64,000 nucleotides of DNA from Pirellulaceae bacterium (GCA_029243025.1 JAQWSU010000056.1:124001-188000), one strand, 5' to 3'; numbered from the stretch's first letter, positions 47,068 through 56,103 are shown. Notes: generated from the sequence alone by a model not told the origin. Translations and numbers: made by a program.

Positions 47068-47955
47068 TCAAACGACTTCAATCGACTTGCCGGCTAAAAA
47101 CTCATTGAGCCGCTGAATGATTTTTTCACTGGCTTCTTCAACCACCCAATGTCCCGCGTCCTCAAGCTCTAACACCTCAGCCGAAGGAAAATGCTGTTGG
47201 AACCGACGTAGACATTCGGGAGTAAAGCACCAATCCCGCATCCCCCAGATCAACAAGACTCGCCGATCGGCCAAGGATGCCAATTGCTGTTCGATGCGGT
47301 CCAGCGTAGCCCAGGTCGGATGTTTTGGCGAGGCTGGAATATCCTTCACAAACCCATAGACAGCAACGCGATGTTCCCAACTGTCGTAGGGCGCTAGCAA
47401 TCCCTCACGAGCCGTAGCAGACAGCTTACTTTGGTCTGCGACTGCCATCCTGACCGCAGCTTGCGAAAACAAGTTCAGACCCTGCAGCGCGTAGCGACCC
47501 ACGACCGGAAAACGACAAACACGAATTCGCAATGGGATGTAGGGAGGCGGAAAGGCTCCTGTATTGAAGAGCACAAACTGCTTAAACCGATCGGGACGTG
47601 CCTGAGCCGCTCCCAAGCCGATCGCTCCTCCCCAATCATGCCCCAGTAAGGTCACATTGCGCAGATCAAGTTCGTCAATCAGCCGAACAAGATTGTCAAT
47701 GTGTGTTTGCAACTGGTAACCATAATCAGCCGGCTTATCGCTCAACCCACATCCCAAATGATCGGGAGCGACACAGCGAAATTCCGAGGAGAAGCTATCG
47801 ATCAGTCGCCGCCAGTAAAACGACCACGTCGGATTTCCGTGCACCATCAATAACGGCTCACCCTGTCCCTCATCAACAAAATGATAACGGTAATCCCCAC
47901 AATGCGACCAATGCGACTCATACGGATAAGCAGTTTTCCAATCAGTCTTCGGCAT
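47068..47955 (-). CDS. OleB-like / haloalkane-dehalogenase-family alpha/beta hydrolase
   Basis: About 295 residues. The family signature HGNPTWSFYWRRLI and the nucleophile elbow LLGHDWGGAIGLG place Asp, not Ser, as nucleophile (Asp 113 counted from TTG 47973), as in haloalkane dehalogenases. The segments DHLGCGLSDKP, LLAPYDSWEHRVAVYGFVKD and DAGHWVVEEASEKI match the OleB branch, which decarboxylates beta-lactones in long-chain olefin synthesis. OleA, OleC and OleD are not in the window, so the role is uncertain. ATG 47955 is chosen; a TTG at 47973 with GAGG 10 bases upstream is an alternative. It heads the probable OleB-CitG-PTPS transcript. Confidence 0.78.
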   Translation of the reverse strand: MPKTDWKTAYPYESHWSHCGDYRYHFVDEGQGEPLLMVHGNPTWSFYWRRLIDSFSSEFRCVAPDHLGCGLSDKPADYGYQLQTHIDNLVRLIDELDLRNVTLLGHDWGGAIGLGAAQARPDRFKQFVLFNTGAFPPPYIPLRIRVCRFPVVGRYALQGLNLFSQAAVRMAVADQSKLSATAREGLLAPYDSWEHRVAVYGFVKDIPASPKHPTWATLDRIEQQLASLADRRVLLIWGMRDWCFTPECLRRFQQHFPSAEVLELEDAGHWVVEEASEKIIQRLNEFLAGKSIEVV

Positions 47956-47973
47956 CGATCCGATCAATTCCAA

Positions 47974-48387
47974 CTACGTTTGACCTCGCCGGTCGCAGCG
48001 ATTCGACAGGGGGATCCAAGGGGAGAGAGAGCAGTTACAGGCAAGCCGTAGCATAGCGAGGCAACCCAGTTCTGAACAGTCGGTCGAACTCGGGTTCAAG
48101 CCAACTTGGCCGTTCAGCCCGAAAAAAGCACCTCGGAATCTCTCCACCTCGGAATCTCATTCCCCGAACAATTGGCCGCATGGATCACCAGATCGAAAAG
48201 TCTCCCAGCGTGCTCGATCAAAAATGGTTCAAAGAACACTTGCTTCTTTTTTCGGGACGGCCCAAATCACATGCTACCTTTCCGATGGTTGCTTTTTCTT
48301 GATTCGAACATCGATGAAACCAATCCGCATCGTGAAATCCGGGTTGCCTTTTTTCACCAAATCTCAATTTCGATGAGGATGAGAGTG
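47974..48387. other. Intergenic region between divergent genes
   Basis: No convincing gene is seen in this 414-base stretch; longer open frames lack ribosome-binding sites and family motifs. It must carry promoters for the minus-strand OleB-like gene and the plus-strand small membrane protein gene. Confidence 0.45.
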
Positions 48388-48570
48388 ATGTCAATAAACG
48401 CTCGTGAACGCGTCGAAGAGTCAGAGGATGGCTTGATGCAAATGACGGAGGACGCCCCAGGAACAGCATCCGAGGTGACCGAGCAATTATCTGGCAACGA
48501 TCCGATCCCCGGTTGGATTCTTGGAGCCGTCACCGTGCTCGTCTGTGTGATTCGCCTTATCTACACTTAA
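48388..48570 (+). CDS. Small tail-anchored membrane protein (60 residues)
   Basis: A 60-residue reading frame starts at ATG 48388, where GAGG lies 9 bases upstream; the open frame itself extends further up, but without sense. The first ~38 residues are acidic and polar (RERVEESEDGLMQMTEDAP). The last ~18 are a hydrophobic span (GWILGAVTVLVCVIRLIY), so the protein would be anchored by its C-terminus with the acidic part in the cytoplasm. No family was recognised. It stands alone, facing the CbiX gene whose stop is 16 bases away. Confidence rests on the start site and the clean transmembrane pattern only. Confidence 0.55.
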   Translation: MSINARERVEESEDGLMQMTEDAPGTASEVTEQLSGNDPIPGWILGAVTVLVCVIRLIYT

Positions 48571-48586
48571 GTCCTGCTGCAAACGG

Positions 48587-49135
48587 TCATTCTGGTGAGG
48601 GTCCGTCCGAGAGAGGTGCCGCGGGCAAGATTTGACAGCCGGCAGTGTCCCGACACACATCACAGGTCTCGGAGTCGAAAACAGCTCGCCGTAAACATTG
48701 CTGAATGCGGTCCTGAATGATCTGAAGCATCAAACCATGGATCCCCAGCGGCGCCGTGACGACGAATCTCGTCTCAGGATATGGCCGAGCGGCCTCCGCC
48801 GCCAAACGAGGAATATCCTGATGCCAATGGCGACCGGGTGACAAGAAATAAGGATGCACAATGACCAGCTTGGCTCCCCGTGCCACGACGCGATCGTAAG
48901 CGGTCTTAATCGAAGGCTCAGCCAACTCCATATGGGCCGGCTCTATCCGTTCCAACCCCGTTTCAACACGCAAGTGATCAGCCACGACCAACAACAGCTG
49001 ATTACTTTCTTCTCTGCGGGAACCGTGGTCCACCACGATAATACCGATCTGCTCCAAAGCCCATTCGCTGGATGACAAGATCGAACTCAATTCATTTCCA
49101 AAACCCAGTTGATTCAAAGGCTTATTCACGTTCAC
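48587..49135 (-). CDS. CbiX/SirB-family sirohydrochlorin chelatase
   Basis: 182 residues from GTG 49135. The single-domain CbiX fold is shown by IGIIVVDHGSRREESNQLL (first catalytic His) and IVHPYFLSPGRHWHQDIP (second). This class inserts Co2+ or Fe2+ into sirohydrochlorin for cobalamin or siroheme. The C-terminal tail has three Cys in the pattern CDVCRDTAGC (C-x2-C-x5-C), which may bind metal or an iron-sulfur cluster, as reported for some CbiX proteins. No other corrin gene is nearby. A GAGAG sequence about 5 bases upstream supports the start. An N-terminal extension of ~28 residues precedes the fold. Confidence 0.85.
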   Translation of the reverse strand: MNVNKPLNQLGFGNELSSILSSSEWALEQIGIIVVDHGSRREESNQLLLVVADHLRVETGLERIEPAHMELAEPSIKTAYDRVVARGAKLVIVHPYFLSPGRHWHQDIPRLAAEAARPYPETRFVVTAPLGIHGLMLQIIQDRIQQCLRRAVFDSETCDVCRDTAGCQILPAAPLSDGPSPE

Positions 49136-49209
49136 GATTTACTCTCGGCGTCCTGGTCGTCTCACTGGGCCTATCCGTTGTCTCACTGCATTCGAATGCT
49201 GCGCTCGCC

Positions 49210-50121
49210 TTAGGTGGCCGCACCAACTTTGACGGCCTCGACCAATTGAGCCACCGTTTTTCTCAAACGATTTTGACCGCCAAAGGTCATACCGAGTGAG
49301 CAAATTTTTTGGTTTTGAATCTGATGCTTCGGTGACTTTGTTCCACCGAGAATTTCAGCTTGACTACCCGAGATTTCCTTGGCAATGGTGGCAACCTCGA
49401 ATTCTGACACATAGCGGTCATAGCAGTTGTAGGCTTGCCCCTCGATTCCCTCCGCAGTCAGCAAAAGCGTAGCCGCCTTGGCGACATCAGACACGTGAAC
49501 TTCCTTGCCACCACGATGACACTCCACCGCTTCCCCTGCAACGACAGCCTTTACCAAATCGAACCATTTACTCTCGGTGGGTGGTTGGGTTACCCCATAA
49601 ATCCCAGTAGGTCGAAGTGCACAAATGGAGTATTGCTGGCCAAGACCATAGGCATGAATAAACTTTTCGATAGCAGCTTTATGGGCGCCATAATGCGTCA
49701 TTGGCCACAACGGATGGGTTTCGTCTAACGGCCGATCCTCCAAGATCACCTCGTGAACGGCACAGGTTGAAATAAAGACGAATCGATTCACGTCTTGCTG
49801 GCGGGCTGTCTCGATTAATCGCAGAGTGCCGACTAAATTTGCCTCCACAAATTCGACCAAATCGCCCTCTGCTCCTCGAAAACCGGCACCAGGTCGGTCC
49901 AAAGCCGCATGAATTACTGCATCACAACCCGACACGAGATCACAGGTCGCATCGGCCTGATTCAATTCGCCCTCGACCCATTCGATCCGACCATCGTCAG
50001 GAAAGCCTTGGGTCTGACTTGCGGGTCGCCTCCAACAACGGCAGGCATGTCCCGCATCGAGCAAATGGTCGACGAGATATCGGCCCACAAATCCTGTCGC
50101 CCCCGTGACTGCAACCTGCAT
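49210..50121 (-). CDS. NAD-dependent epimerase/dehydratase (extended SDR)
   Basis: 303 residues of the extended short-chain dehydrogenase family. The NAD(P)-binding glycine motif VTGATGFVGRYL is at residues ~5-16, the conserved Asp/Asn region at CDAVIHAA, the Ser of the catalytic triad in FISTCAV, and the Tyr-x3-Lys pair in THYGAHKAAIEKF. The C-terminus ends with a helix and no extra domain. Enzymes of this family act on nucleotide sugars or on hydroxy/keto substrates. The gene is on the same strand as CbiX with 74 bases between. Substrate and pathway are unknown. Confidence 0.87.
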   Translation of the reverse strand: MQVAVTGATGFVGRYLVDHLLDAGHACRCWRRPASQTQGFPDDGRIEWVEGELNQADATCDLVSGCDAVIHAALDRPGAGFRGAEGDLVEFVEANLVGTLRLIETARQQDVNRFVFISTCAVHEVILEDRPLDETHPLWPMTHYGAHKAAIEKFIHAYGLGQQYSICALRPTGIYGVTQPPTESKWFDLVKAVVAGEAVECHRGGKEVHVSDVAKAATLLLTAEGIEGQAYNCYDRYVSEFEVATIAKEISGSQAEILGGTKSPKHQIQNQKICSLGMTFGGQNRLRKTVAQLVEAVKVGAAT

Positions 50122-50197
50122 CGTGACACCCCCGTTCTCGTGATCTACCCACTATTTATAAAAGGCGACTGTTTATAAGCGGCCACTCGTGCACCTA

Positions 50198-50791
50198 CTA
50201 GGGATCCACTTCGATCACTGGCTTTTCGCGTTGCACAAGCCGACTGATCTGTTTGAAGCGATCGGACCCCGCTGCCTGGCACCACTCGAACAACGCCATC
50301 TCGGTAGTCACTAACGTGGCTCCGCTACTTTCCATTCGTTTGAGTGCCGTCTGATAATCGACCTCAAAACGGGAAGCAATCGCGTCGACTGGAACGTAAA
50401 CATCGTATCCTACCGCGATCAGATCGAGGACCGTTTGCAAGACACAAACATGCGATTCGATACCAGCGACAAGAACTTTGGTGGTGGAGTGTTTTTTCAA
50501 CTGATCGTAAAAATTCACGTCTCCGACGCAACTGAAGGTAATCTTATCCGAGACAGGTTGAATAAACGGCTGCAATTCGGCGTGGGTCGCACCAAGTTTC
50601 TCAGGATACTGTTCTGTCGCGATTCTCTTGACATCCAAGACACCCGCGCCTTCCAACAATCGTTTGATATTCCAAACCAACGGTATCCGATCCGGAATTG
50701 CATTGAGTAATTTATCTTGAACATCAACAACCAATAATGATGTATCGTCGGGAGACATCATTAATCGGCTTCGCAGGTAATCTTCAGACAT
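50198..50791 (-). CDS. Isochorismatase-family cysteine hydrolase
   Basis: 197 residues of the isochorismatase-like family (nicotinamidase, YcaC and related). The catalytic Asp is in LLVVDVQDKLL (~19-29), the Lys in SDKITFSC (~80-87), and the nucleophile Cys in VAGIESHVCVLQTVLDL (~112). It is cytosolic. Enzymes of this group hydrolyse C-N or C-O bonds in small molecules; the exact reaction cannot be told. ATG at 50791 is used; ATG 50761 is an alternative that would still keep the whole fold. It lies upstream of the SDR gene on the same strand, with 76 bases between. Confidence 0.87.
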   Translation of the reverse strand: MSEDYLRSRLMMSPDDTSLLVVDVQDKLLNAIPDRIPLVWNIKRLLEGAGVLDVKRIATEQYPEKLGATHAELQPFIQPVSDKITFSCVGDVNFYDQLKKHSTTKVLVAGIESHVCVLQTVLDLIAVGYDVYVPVDAIASRFEVDYQTALKRMESSGATLVTTEMALFEWCQAAGSDRFKQISRLVQREKPVIEVDP

Positions 50792-50834
50792 TTCGACTCA
50801 TCTCAAAAAGAGCTAACGGAAAAACTCATTCCGT

Positions 50835-53015
50835 TCAGACAGTTGATTCTTTCTTGGGTTCAGGGGCCCGCAGTAAACGTGTCCCATTCCCGATCACAAT
50901 TAGACTGGCCCCCACATCCGCAGCCACTGCCATCCACATCGTGGCTTGTCCGGAGGTTGCCAACAAGAGGACCACCAGCTTGACCCCCAAAGCCATGGTA
51001 ATATTTTGCATCAGAATCGTTCGTGTCTTCCGACTCGTGCGAATCAGCGCCGAAATCTTAGCAAGATTCGGTGACATGATCACTACGTCGCTCGTCTCAA
51101 GCACTGTATCGCTCGCCGACTCCCCAAAGGCAATACCGATCGGTGCACGAGCTAAAGCGGGTGCATCATTGACACCATCTCCCACCATAACCAGCCTTGA
51201 GTCTCGCTTAGCAGCATCGTCAATCCAAGCAATCTTGTCCGCTGGCAACAAATCGGCATGGAATTCGTCCACGCCGATCGACTCCGCCACATGCTGTGCG
51301 ACGGAAGAGCGATCACCGGTCAACAAAACGATTTCCTCAACTCCCAAGCGGCGCCAGTCTGAGATCACTTTGGCCGCATTTTTACGCGGTTGATCACGGA
51401 GACTGATGGCCCCCAGGAGTTCAGCATCACGAACCACAAACACCCGTGTTGCCGATGGATCGATCGAGTCGGACTTGGGATCATCAATTCCAAGCGTTTG
51501 GCAATAACGTGGACTCGCCACGATGTAATCCTGCCCCCCGATCACCCCACGAATGCCATAACCTCGGAGTGGCTCAAAACGGTCCGCGACCAACCTCAGA
51601 CCCTCCCCATCAAGCGCAGCCGCAGTGATGGCTTGAGCCAAGGGATGCTCGCTGTGACGTTCGAGCGCAGCTGCATATTCCAAAACAGCTTGTTCACTAA
51701 GGTCAGCGAAGACCTGCACATCAACGACTTGAGGTTCTCCATCGGTGACCGTACCCGTTTTGTCTAAAGCAATTTTCCGAACCTGCCCCATCGCCTCCAG
51801 AAACTCGCCCCCCTTCACTAAAATCCCCCGCCGACTTGCATGACAGAGGCCGCAAACGATCGTAATCGGTGTCGACAAGACCAAAGCACATGGACAGGCA
51901 ATCACCAGCATCACCAGTGCTCGGTGAAACCAAGTGGTCCAAACGGTCAGAAAACTACCTTGTCCCAACCAGGGAATTGCGTCCGGTGTCAACAACCTTA
52001 CGAACAACGGACATAAGGCAAGCAGCAGCGCCATCCCGATCACCACCGGTGTGTAAATACGTGCGAAGCGATCGACAAAACGTTCCATTGGTGATCGTCT
52101 TGTCTGCGCGTCCTCGATCAATCGCGTGATCCGTGCCGGCGTACTGTCGGTTGCAGAACGAAGCACCTTAACGTCCAACGATCCCTCACCATTGATCGAT
52201 CCTCCATAAAGATCCGCTCCCTGTTCTTTCGTGACAGGCATGCTTTCGCCTGTCACATTTGACTCATTCACACTAGACGCTCCAGCAATCACTCGACCGT
52301 CGACCGGCACACGCTCTCCGGGCAACACCCGAATCATTTGTCCCACATGAAGTTGTTCCACGGGAACTGCAACCAAGCCTTGACTGCCATCCGTGGCTAG
52401 CAGATGAGCGGTGGCTGGCGTCGAATTCATCAGCGCCCGAATCGATTGATGAGCTCTTCGTTTACTGACTTCATCAATTAGTAAAGAGATACGAAAGAGA
52501 ACCATCCCCGTCGCAGCTTCCAGCCACTCGCCGGTTAAGACCGCGCCGATCGACGCGATCGTCAGCAACGAATTCATATCGAGTTGCCGCAAGCAAATGG
52601 CACGCCAAGCATTTTTCGCAACCGGAAAACCAGCCACCAGCACCGCCGTCACTGCCAAAACGGGCACCAACTTCGACGGAACAAGGGCCAACCCCAGCGC
52701 GAGTGCCAACAAGCCAGCCGCCACCCAAAGGTCGACCGGCATCACAAAACGGCTGGACGGCTGGACATCTCCTGAGTCTGATTCCTGCAAGGTGGCAGCA
52801 AAACCGACCTCAGCCAGTGTGGCTAAAATGGTGGCGGAATCGACGGAAGATTCATGCTCAACCCGCAAAGTTCGCGCGAGATAGTCGGGCCGCAGCTGCT
52901 TAATCCCACGGATTGACTGTAATCCCGCCTCAATTAACCCCAGCTCGGTAGGGCAATCGAGATCCGGAACGTGCAAGTTCGTCCAGCAAGCTGATGATGT
53001 ACTCAACGCGGTCAA
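50835..53015 (-). CDS. Heavy-metal P1B-type ATPase (Zn/Cd/Pb class)
   Basis: 726 residues. P1B-ATPases pump metal ions out of the cytoplasm at the cost of ATP. Seen in order: an HMA-like N-domain (~10-80) whose metal loop reads PDLDCPTELGLI, i.e. one Cys instead of CxxC; transmembrane segments; the actuator loop NVTGESMPVTK; the membrane motif VIACPCALVLSTPI (CPC); the phosphorylation site ALDKTGTVTDGEP; and the hinge GDGVNDAPALA. The final transmembrane helix has MALGVKLVVLLL with Lys and AVAADVGASLIV with D-x-G, typical of the P1B-2 (Zn2+/Cd2+/Pb2+) group. The start is TTG and weakly supported; the true start may vary by a few codons. Confidence 0.9.
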   Translation of the reverse strand: MTALSTSSACWTNLHVPDLDCPTELGLIEAGLQSIRGIKQLRPDYLARTLRVEHESSVDSATILATLAEVGFAATLQESDSGDVQPSSRFVMPVDLWVAAGLLALALGLALVPSKLVPVLAVTAVLVAGFPVAKNAWRAICLRQLDMNSLLTIASIGAVLTGEWLEAATGMVLFRISLLIDEVSKRRAHQSIRALMNSTPATAHLLATDGSQGLVAVPVEQLHVGQMIRVLPGERVPVDGRVIAGASSVNESNVTGESMPVTKEQGADLYGGSINGEGSLDVKVLRSATDSTPARITRLIEDAQTRRSPMERFVDRFARIYTPVVIGMALLLALCPLFVRLLTPDAIPWLGQGSFLTVWTTWFHRALVMLVIACPCALVLSTPITIVCGLCHASRRGILVKGGEFLEAMGQVRKIALDKTGTVTDGEPQVVDVQVFADLSEQAVLEYAAALERHSEHPLAQAITAAALDGEGLRLVADRFEPLRGYGIRGVIGGQDYIVASPRYCQTLGIDDPKSDSIDPSATRVFVVRDAELLGAISLRDQPRKNAAKVISDWRRLGVEEIVLLTGDRSSVAQHVAESIGVDEFHADLLPADKIAWIDDAAKRDSRLVMVGDGVNDAPALARAPIGIAFGESASDTVLETSDVVIMSPNLAKISALIRTSRKTRTILMQNITMALGVKLVVLLLATSGQATMWMAVAADVGASLIVIGNGTRLLRAPEPKKESTV

Positions 53016-53437
53016 AAGGGGCTCAGCCGTAATGAGGCAATGAAAGAAATGAAATAATTCAAGTTTGACAAAACGATTTGCTGAGCGCCTTTCACCCAGC
53101 TGCCTTCATTGTACGACTCCGCCGGGGCTAGGTCAGCACCGAAGTTCGGCATCGCACTCGCTGCCGAGAATCATCCAACAAACGGCGACGCTGAGTCGCG
53201 ATTTCTAAAACGGCAACAGCTAGCCATCGGCTTGAAAATAAAAACAGCTGTCCCGCGCGGACCCAGCCCGTTTCCAGGCCGTTCCGGCAGCTCGGTGCGG
53301 ACGCCTGTTTCTCGAACGGCTTCAAAGCCAATCGGGTGCATTCCGCAGCGAGCCGATTCAAAGCACTAGCCGGAAGTGGGGTCTTGGGACACAATATAAA
53401 GACTTGCACGGTACGAATGGCCTGGGAAACAGAGTCT
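53016..53437. other. Intergenic region upstream of hslV
   Basis: No credible gene is seen in this 422-base stretch between the divergent ATPase and hslV genes. ATATAAAG near 53393 resembles a -10 element about 45 bases before hslV, but no -35 was confidently matched. Confidence 0.4.
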
Positions 53438-53980
53438 ATGAAGATTCGATCAACGACTATTTTGACGGTTCGGCGTGGGAATCGCGTGGCGATCGGGGGG
53501 GATGGCCAAGTCACGATGGATACGGCCGTCGTCAAGGCAGACTCCGTTAAAATCCGCCCACTTTTAGATGGGAGTGTCATTTGTGGCTTCGCCGGATCAG
53601 GAGCCGACGCCTTCGCATTATTGGAGCGATTCGAAGCCAAATTGAAGGATTACCCGTCAAATGTGCCTCGAGCTGCCACGGAATTGGCGAAAGAATGGCG
53701 ACTGGATCGTGCCTTAAGGCATCTCCAAGCGTTGTTAGTCGTCGTGGATTCCAAACACACCTTACTGGTTGGCGGCACGGGTGACGTGATCCAACCGACA
53801 GATGGAATTCTTGGGATTGGCTCTGGCGGCAACTTCGCCACCGCTGCCGCTCGAGCTTTGATGGGCCACACCGAACTGGATGCCCCATCGATCGTCCGAG
53901 AATCATTGACCATCGCATCGGAAATCGACATCTACACCAATTCGAACATCGTCGTGGAGGAGCTAGAGTGCTCAACTTGA
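53438..53980 (+). CDS. hslV: ATP-dependent protease subunit HslV (ClpQ)
   Basis: 180 residues; the true start is ATG 53438, since the upstream part of the frame is unlike the family. HslV is the peptidase of the HslUV (ClpYQ) two-ring protease. The N-terminus reads MKIRSTTILTVRR: the mature catalytic Thr would be Thr 6, so a short pro-sequence (5 residues) must be removed. Further signatures are VAIGGDGQVT, ICGFAGSGADAF, WRLDRALRHLQALLVVVD and GIGSGGNFATAAARAL. hslU overlaps the 3' end by 13 bases, so the genes are translated together. Confidence 0.96.
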   Translation: MKIRSTTILTVRRGNRVAIGGDGQVTMDTAVVKADSVKIRPLLDGSVICGFAGSGADAFALLERFEAKLKDYPSNVPRAATELAKEWRLDRALRHLQALLVVVDSKHTLLVGGTGDVIQPTDGILGIGSGGNFATAAARALMGHTELDAPSIVRESLTIASEIDIYTNSNIVVEELECST

Positions 53981-55347
53981 TGACGCAATCTTCGCCGAAC
54001 CCCGCATCGGAACAACAATTGACCCCTCGTGAGATCGTTGAACAACTCGACCAACACATTGTCGGCCAACGTGATGCCAAGCGTGCGGTAGCGATCGCCG
54101 TTCGCAATCGCTGGCGTCGCCGACAGTTGCCAGAGCAGATGCGTAACGAGGTAGCGCCAAAGAACATTCTGATGATCGGACCCACGGGTGTTGGAAAGAC
54201 GGAAATCGCGCGTCGCTTGGCCAAGCTGACGGGATCTCCATTCATCAAAGTTGAAGCAACGAAATACACAGAAGTCGGCTATTACGGCCGAGACGTGGAA
54301 AGCATGGTTCGCGAACTGGTGGAGAATGCCATCGGGATCGTGCGACAACAGGAAATGAAGTCGGTTGAAGAAGCCGCACATAAAAAAGTGGAGGAACATC
54401 TCCTCGACCTACTCGTGCCTCCGCCTGTCAGCCTGGACGTCGGGGGCGACGACGCCAACACGGCCGAACACTACCAGAGATCGCGTGACAAGATGCGAGC
54501 CATGCTGGTGGCCGGCGAACTCGAACAGCGCGAAGTCGAATTGACGGTCGAGCAAAAATCGAGTCCTGTCGTACTGGGCGGAATGGGAATGGGGGAACAC
54601 ATGGATGTGGATATCCAAGGAATGTTCGACAAAATACTTCCCAAGAATACGGTCCGACGAAACCTGCGAGTTGGAGAAGCTCGAGCGGTGTTATTCGAAC
54701 AGGCTTGTGAATCGCTGCTCGATGAAGAAAAGGTCAACGCAGCTGCCATCGAACTGGCCGAAAACGGAGGCATCGTCTTTTTAGATGAAATTGACAAAGT
54801 GGTCGCAAGCGACGCCAAAGGGACGGACGTTTCGCGACAAGGCGTCCAACGCGACCTCCTCCCCATCGTTGAAGGTACCAGCGTGCAAACTCGGTACGGC
54901 TATATCCGCACCGACCATGTTTTGTTCGTCGCAGCAGGAGCCTTTCACCGAGCCAACCCGTCCGATCTCATGCCAGAATTACAAGGACGATTTCCAATCC
55001 GCGTCGAGCTCAACGATTTGACCAAGGAAGACTTCATTCGAATTCTCACCGAACCCAACAACTCGCTCACACGCCAATACGAGGCAATGCTGGCCACGGA
55101 AAACGTCAAACTGAAATTCACAAAAGATGCGGTTGAGACTCTCGCCTCCTACGCTCATAAGGTCAACCAAACAACTCAAAACATAGGTGCGAGAAGGCTC
55201 TACACGATCTTGGAACGTCTCTTAGAGGAACTTTCATTCGAAGCACCCGAAATGTCCGACGGAAAAGTTGACATTAACGCCGCTTATGTCATCCAACGAC
55301 TTTCCGACATCGCAGAAGACGAAGACTTGAGTCGTTTCATTCTCTAG
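53968..55347 (+). CDS. hslU: ATP-dependent unfoldase HslU (ClpY)
   Basis: 459 residues. HslU is the AAA+ ring that unfolds substrates for HslV. N-terminal LTPREIVEQLDQHIVGQ; Walker A IGPTGVGKTE (70-79); the pore-loop segment TEVGYYGRDVE, where the common GYVG is GYYG (104-107); the intermediate domain (~130-230); Walker B GIVFLDEIDKV; sensor-2 region and C-terminal LSRFIL that docks into HslV. GTG 53968 is used because GGAGGAG lies 5 bases upstream; ATG 53980 overlaps the hslV stop and is the alternative. It is in one operon with hslV. Confidence 0.96.
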   Translation: MLNLMTQSSPNPASEQQLTPREIVEQLDQHIVGQRDAKRAVAIAVRNRWRRRQLPEQMRNEVAPKNILMIGPTGVGKTEIARRLAKLTGSPFIKVEATKYTEVGYYGRDVESMVRELVENAIGIVRQQEMKSVEEAAHKKVEEHLLDLLVPPPVSLDVGGDDANTAEHYQRSRDKMRAMLVAGELEQREVELTVEQKSSPVVLGGMGMGEHMDVDIQGMFDKILPKNTVRRNLRVGEARAVLFEQACESLLDEEKVNAAAIELAENGGIVFLDEIDKVVASDAKGTDVSRQGVQRDLLPIVEGTSVQTRYGYIRTDHVLFVAAGAFHRANPSDLMPELQGRFPIRVELNDLTKEDFIRILTEPNNSLTRQYEAMLATENVKLKFTKDAVETLASYAHKVNQTTQNIGARRLYTILERLLEELSFEAPEMSDGKVDINAAYVIQRLSDIAEDEDLSRFIL

Positions 55348-55485
55348 TGCTACCCGATCAAATCTCCCCTTCGATCCGACGCGAACTTCAGCCCCTACGG
55401 CAACGAGACACTCGACCAACCGAAGCGTTTCCCAACAGGACCAAGCGAAAACGTCGACTACAGCGTAATTTACGGGAGGGTAAAG

Positions 55486-55884
55486 ATGGAAGAATTCCGT
55501 TATATCCGCGTGAAGCGATCGGCTGGATCAATCATTGTCCAATTCAAGGAAACCAACCTGAGCATCGAGACCATGGCCGAGTGCATTCGCCTGGAAATCG
55601 AGCAACTACTGCAGTTTGAACAACCCCGAAATTTCATCATCGACTTTACCGATGTACGAAGCATTTCGTCCTCAGTCATTTCCACGCTGCTGATGATTCG
55701 CAAGAAACTGATCAACTTACGAATCCCACTGGCCCTCTGCTGCGTCCCCATTCCAATCCTAGAAATCTATCGGACGTTGCAACTCACAGAAACTCACTTT
55801 CAAGTTTTCGGAACGGTCGAAGACGCCCTCCAAGCGTGTTTGGTAGTCGACCCTGAGTTCCCACCTGAGCAAATGGAGGATTAA
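55486..55884 (+). CDS. STAS-domain (anti-anti-sigma-like) protein
   Basis: 132 residues. A single STAS domain, with the beta strand of NFIIDFTDVRSISSSVISTLLMIRKK (~50-75). The SISSS run is where anti-anti-sigma factors are phosphorylated by a kinase. GGGAGGG lies 5 bases upstream of ATG 55486. The next gene encodes a response regulator with a PP2C-type phosphatase, the usual partner that removes the phosphate. The gene follows hslU by 138 bases. The target anti-sigma kinase is not in the window. Role: probable switch in a partner-switching stress pathway (inferred). Confidence 0.8.
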   Translation: MEEFRYIRVKRSAGSIIVQFKETNLSIETMAECIRLEIEQLLQFEQPRNFIIDFTDVRSISSSVISTLLMIRKKLINLRIPLALCCVPIPILEIYRTLQLTETHFQVFGTVEDALQACLVVDPEFPPEQMED

Positions 55885-56103
55885 GATCAACACGTGCCAA
55901 ATCGCTTCCGGCACCAACGGCCAAGCTGGCGTACCCTGCTCCCTCTGCCACCTCTCCAAGTCGGCTTTTCTACAGAACGATAACCTGTCACAATCAAGGC
56001 CGATCGCCAAGCCGGAATAAACAAATCCATGCGGTAAACTTACAAGCCGGTGCCGATTATCCACCGCTCGTTTCCTGAAAGCCTCGATAAAGAATCGCAG
56101 CCC

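Noticed and set aside
49210-50121. SDR gene as OleD partner of the OleB-like gene
   Set aside because: The protein has an ordinary extended-SDR pattern, is 1.2 kb away behind other genes, and no OleA or OleC is present.
50737-51393. 218-codon plus-strand open frame over the P-type ATPase
   Set aside because: Antisense to a gene with complete catalytic motifs, composition typical of shadow frames, no motif.
53128-53640. 170-codon open frame on the minus strand over hslV
   Set aside because: It lies opposite the well-supported hslV and has no family motif; it is a shadow of that gene.
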